A stretch of DNA of 64,000 bases from NCBI GenBank assembly GCA_003339415.1, contig PDHQ01000002.1, positions 436,159 through 500,158 on the forward strand, in the 5' to 3' direction. Positions 62,521 to 64,000 of this stretch are shown here, piece after piece. The notes under the pieces were generated by a model. The model saw nothing but the letters and a program-made list of their open reading frames with translations. It was not told where the DNA came from and did no database searches. Both the position numbers and the translations under genes were made by a program. This DNA comes from Ophiocordyceps camponoti-saundersi (nom. inval.). Its lineage: Eukaryota > Ascomycota > Sordariomycetes > Hypocreales > Ophiocordycipitaceae. The stretch's first letter is position 1, and the number at the start of each line of letters is the position of its first letter.

Positions 62521-63147
62521 TCAGAACGTTCGTGATTTCGTCCCCATATTCCTGTTCCCAGCAGGCGGCGCCCCGGCCGTCAACGAAGGGAGATCAGGCG
62601 CAGACTTGGGGTTCTCAAGCCAATCAGACCACAAAGAGACGTCCTCGTCGCTCATCCCGTTCGGATTCCTAGGCAAGTCTTTCTTGCCGAGAACCTTTCC
62701 CGCTATGTCAAAACGAGGTGCTCTAGAACCGGACCTGGACGCCCACGAGCCCTTGTCCGTCTTTCGAGCTTTGGAGGGCTTGCCGCCTACTGTCGGGGGG
62801 GCCTTTCCGGCACCTTCGTCCAGAGGGGAAGCCGTCATCTTCTTGGATTGCGCCCTGTTGGACGAGCCTGGCTGAGATAGCCTTTGGTAGGCAGACTGGA
62901 GGGCAGACCTCGAGGGGGGCATCGCCCCGACAATGACGCCCACCGCCCTAAACTCCCCCTCGAAGCTTCGTTCCCTTCCCGTCCGATGGATCCTGGTGCT
63001 GGTGGGAGCGCTGTTGCCTCCCCTTTGGATGGGGGATCCATGCACCTGTCCTGGATCTGGAATAGGGGCGGCCAACGCTGTGTCCTGCCACAGAAGTAGA
63101 AAGATGGCGATGATGTACAGCATAAGAGGCAGCGAGTTGTTGTACAT
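62521..63147 (-). CDS. Small secreted protein, basic, cysteine-free, orphan
   Basis: The call is 208 aa from the ATG at 63147. The frame is open upstream to 63345, but that part is leader-like, whereas MYNNSLPLMLYIIAIFLLLWQDTALA is a good signal peptide with cleavage near APIP. The mature protein is Ser/Pro/Gly/Arg/Lys-rich, without Cys and probably disordered, with a central GKAPPTVGGKPSKARKTDKG stretch and an acidic patch (SDEDVSLWSDWLENP) near the C-terminus. No domain is recognised. A TATA element lies about 105 bp upstream. Position between RIP-affected blocks and the secretion signal fit an effector-like gene, which is inference. Confidence 0.55.
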   Translation of the reverse strand: MYNNSLPLMLYIIAIFLLLWQDTALAAPIPDPGQVHGSPIQRGGNSAPTSTRIHRTGRERSFEGEFRAVGVIVGAMPPSRSALQSAYQRLSQPGSSNRAQSKKMTASPLDEGAGKAPPTVGGKPSKARKTDKGSWASRSGSRAPRFDIAGKVLGKKDLPRNPNGMSDEDVSLWSDWLENPKSAPDLPSLTAGAPPAGNRNMGTKSRTF

Positions 63148-63250
63148 TTTCTTTACCGGTGAGCTTCGACTTTGGCTGGGGTCGAGACGCTGAGGATGCG
63201 TACGTATGTAGTATGTATGAGTTTTACGAGACTGGGTGATTGTGTGGTTC

Positions 63251-63260
63251 TTTATATATG
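63251..63260 (-). promoter_or_regulatory. TATA element of the small secreted protein gene
   Basis: The minus strand reads CATATATAAA, 104-113 bp upstream of the chosen ATG at 63147. It supports the shorter start rather than the one at 63345, which lies upstream of it. Confidence 0.45.
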
Positions 63261-63559
63261 TATGTTCGTGTGTATCTGCCATCGAAACGATTCTAACAGT
63301 ATCCACGAGCATCGAAAGGCGAAGCCGGACAGAAGACTGCTTCAACCAGCGTCCTCAACCTTTTACTCTGACGTCAATCTCGGAGTCTAGCTTGGACATG
63401 CCAAGAAAGTGCGAACCGTAACTCATTTGCATGGCTTGTCATGAAGGAGTTCCTTCGATCGATCTGAATCATGATGGAGATCTCCTTGTTATGCTATCGA
63501 GATGCCCATCTCTGATGCTGAAGGGAGGACGTCTCCTACCATCTCTTACGGACAAGATT

Positions 63560-63665
63560 CCGAATCCTTATATACATACATATATTCATATACATACATA
63601 TATATATATATATACATACATATCTACGCATGCATACCTAGGTATGTACCTATATACATACACTG
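63560..63665. repeat. TATA/CATA simple repeats
   Basis: The stretch is TACATA and TATA repeats with a CCTAGGTATGTACC motif. It precedes the RIP-mutated block at the window edge; the region 63261-63690 has no supportable gene. Confidence 0.8.
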
Positions 63666-63689
63666 CTCACCCTGAATAATTGTCTCTGA

Positions 63690-64000
63690 ATTATAGGGTA
63701 GGCTATAATATATAGGACCCTACGGCGGTACGTACCGTCTCCTACGTGATTCCTAAATTAGGAAGGCTTACTTAGAGAGTCTATAAAACACTAAAGAACG
63801 CTAAATAAGAAGGAAGAGCTTTAGAATACGAATTTTATAATCCTCTATCGCTATATAATAGATAATATAGGTATCGCTAGAAAAAGCTAATTTTTCTACG
63901 TATAAAGAGCTTACTCTTATCCCCGTAGCTAGGTTCCTCGATTATTAGCGCGAATTTAAAGTTTCTACGAATACGCTTTTTTTTTCGTAAAGATTATTTA
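63690..64000. repeat. RIP-mutated repeat remnant at the right edge
   Basis: From 63841 to 64000 I find no CA and no TG dinucleotide, while TA and CG are frequent. 63721-63840 has only about two. Such total loss is the signature of RIP acting on a duplicated element. The element is cut by the window end, so its type cannot be told. Confidence 0.8.

Overview
The window is nuclear DNA of a filamentous ascomycete, most likely a Sordariomycete and probably Hypocreales. The support is: GC-rich genes split by short introns (55-119 nt) with GT..AG ends and CTRAC-type branch sites; a class II hydrophobin and an HsbA-type surface protein; an alpha-factor-like pheromone precursor of the ccg-4/ppg1 type; and AT-rich blocks almost without CA/TG dinucleotides, the mark of repeat-induced point mutation (RIP). 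Splice junctions were inferred by eye from reading-frame continuity, splice consensus and family similarity.

Left part (1-20926) is conserved housekeeping sequence: a stress-responsive A/B-barrel protein (-); the inositol phosphosphingolipid phospholipase C ISC1; NADH-glutamate synthase GLT1; the vacuolar polyphosphate polymerase VTC4; an FGGY-family D-ribulokinase-like gene with a 16-nt micro-exon; and a NIC96-type nucleoporin carrying an N-terminal GLFG-repeat array. It touches sphingolipid turnover, ammonium assimilation, phosphate storage, sugar salvage and nuclear transport.

Middle part (21039-40115) mixes conserved and accessory genes: a candidate secreted protein, a Fic-domain pseudogene with two in-frame TAG codons and a ruined active site, a FAR1-type zinc-finger protein, the ribosome-assembly factor RSA4, a trehalose-synthase regulatory subunit (TSL1/TPS3 type), a branched-chain aminotransferase-like enzyme with microsatellite-coded insertions, HsbA, an amidoligase and a polyglycine class II hydrophobin. 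The intergenic DNA is unusually rich in microsatellites, poly-C tracts and palindromic TACCTAGGTA-type motifs.

Right part (40116-64000) is accessory. A 6.1-kb gene-free stretch precedes the pheromone precursor gene. Then come a PI-specific phospholipase C (behind a poly-C tract with a 10-N assembly gap), a P450 convergent with an M81/MlrC-like metallopeptidase, a hypothetical membrane protein, a large secreted protein with an Ser/Thr/Gly-rich beta region, a kinase-like gene lying between ~120-bp inverted repeats (58433-58553 and 61744-61859), RIP-affected AT-rich DNA, a small secreted protein, and a final RIP-mutated block at the right edge.

Most novel-looking items: the divergent, heterogeneous pheromone precursor, the inverted-repeat-bounded kinase-like unit, the Fic pseudogene, and the secreted beta-rich protein. 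No tRNA, rRNA, CRISPR array or intact transposase was recognised.
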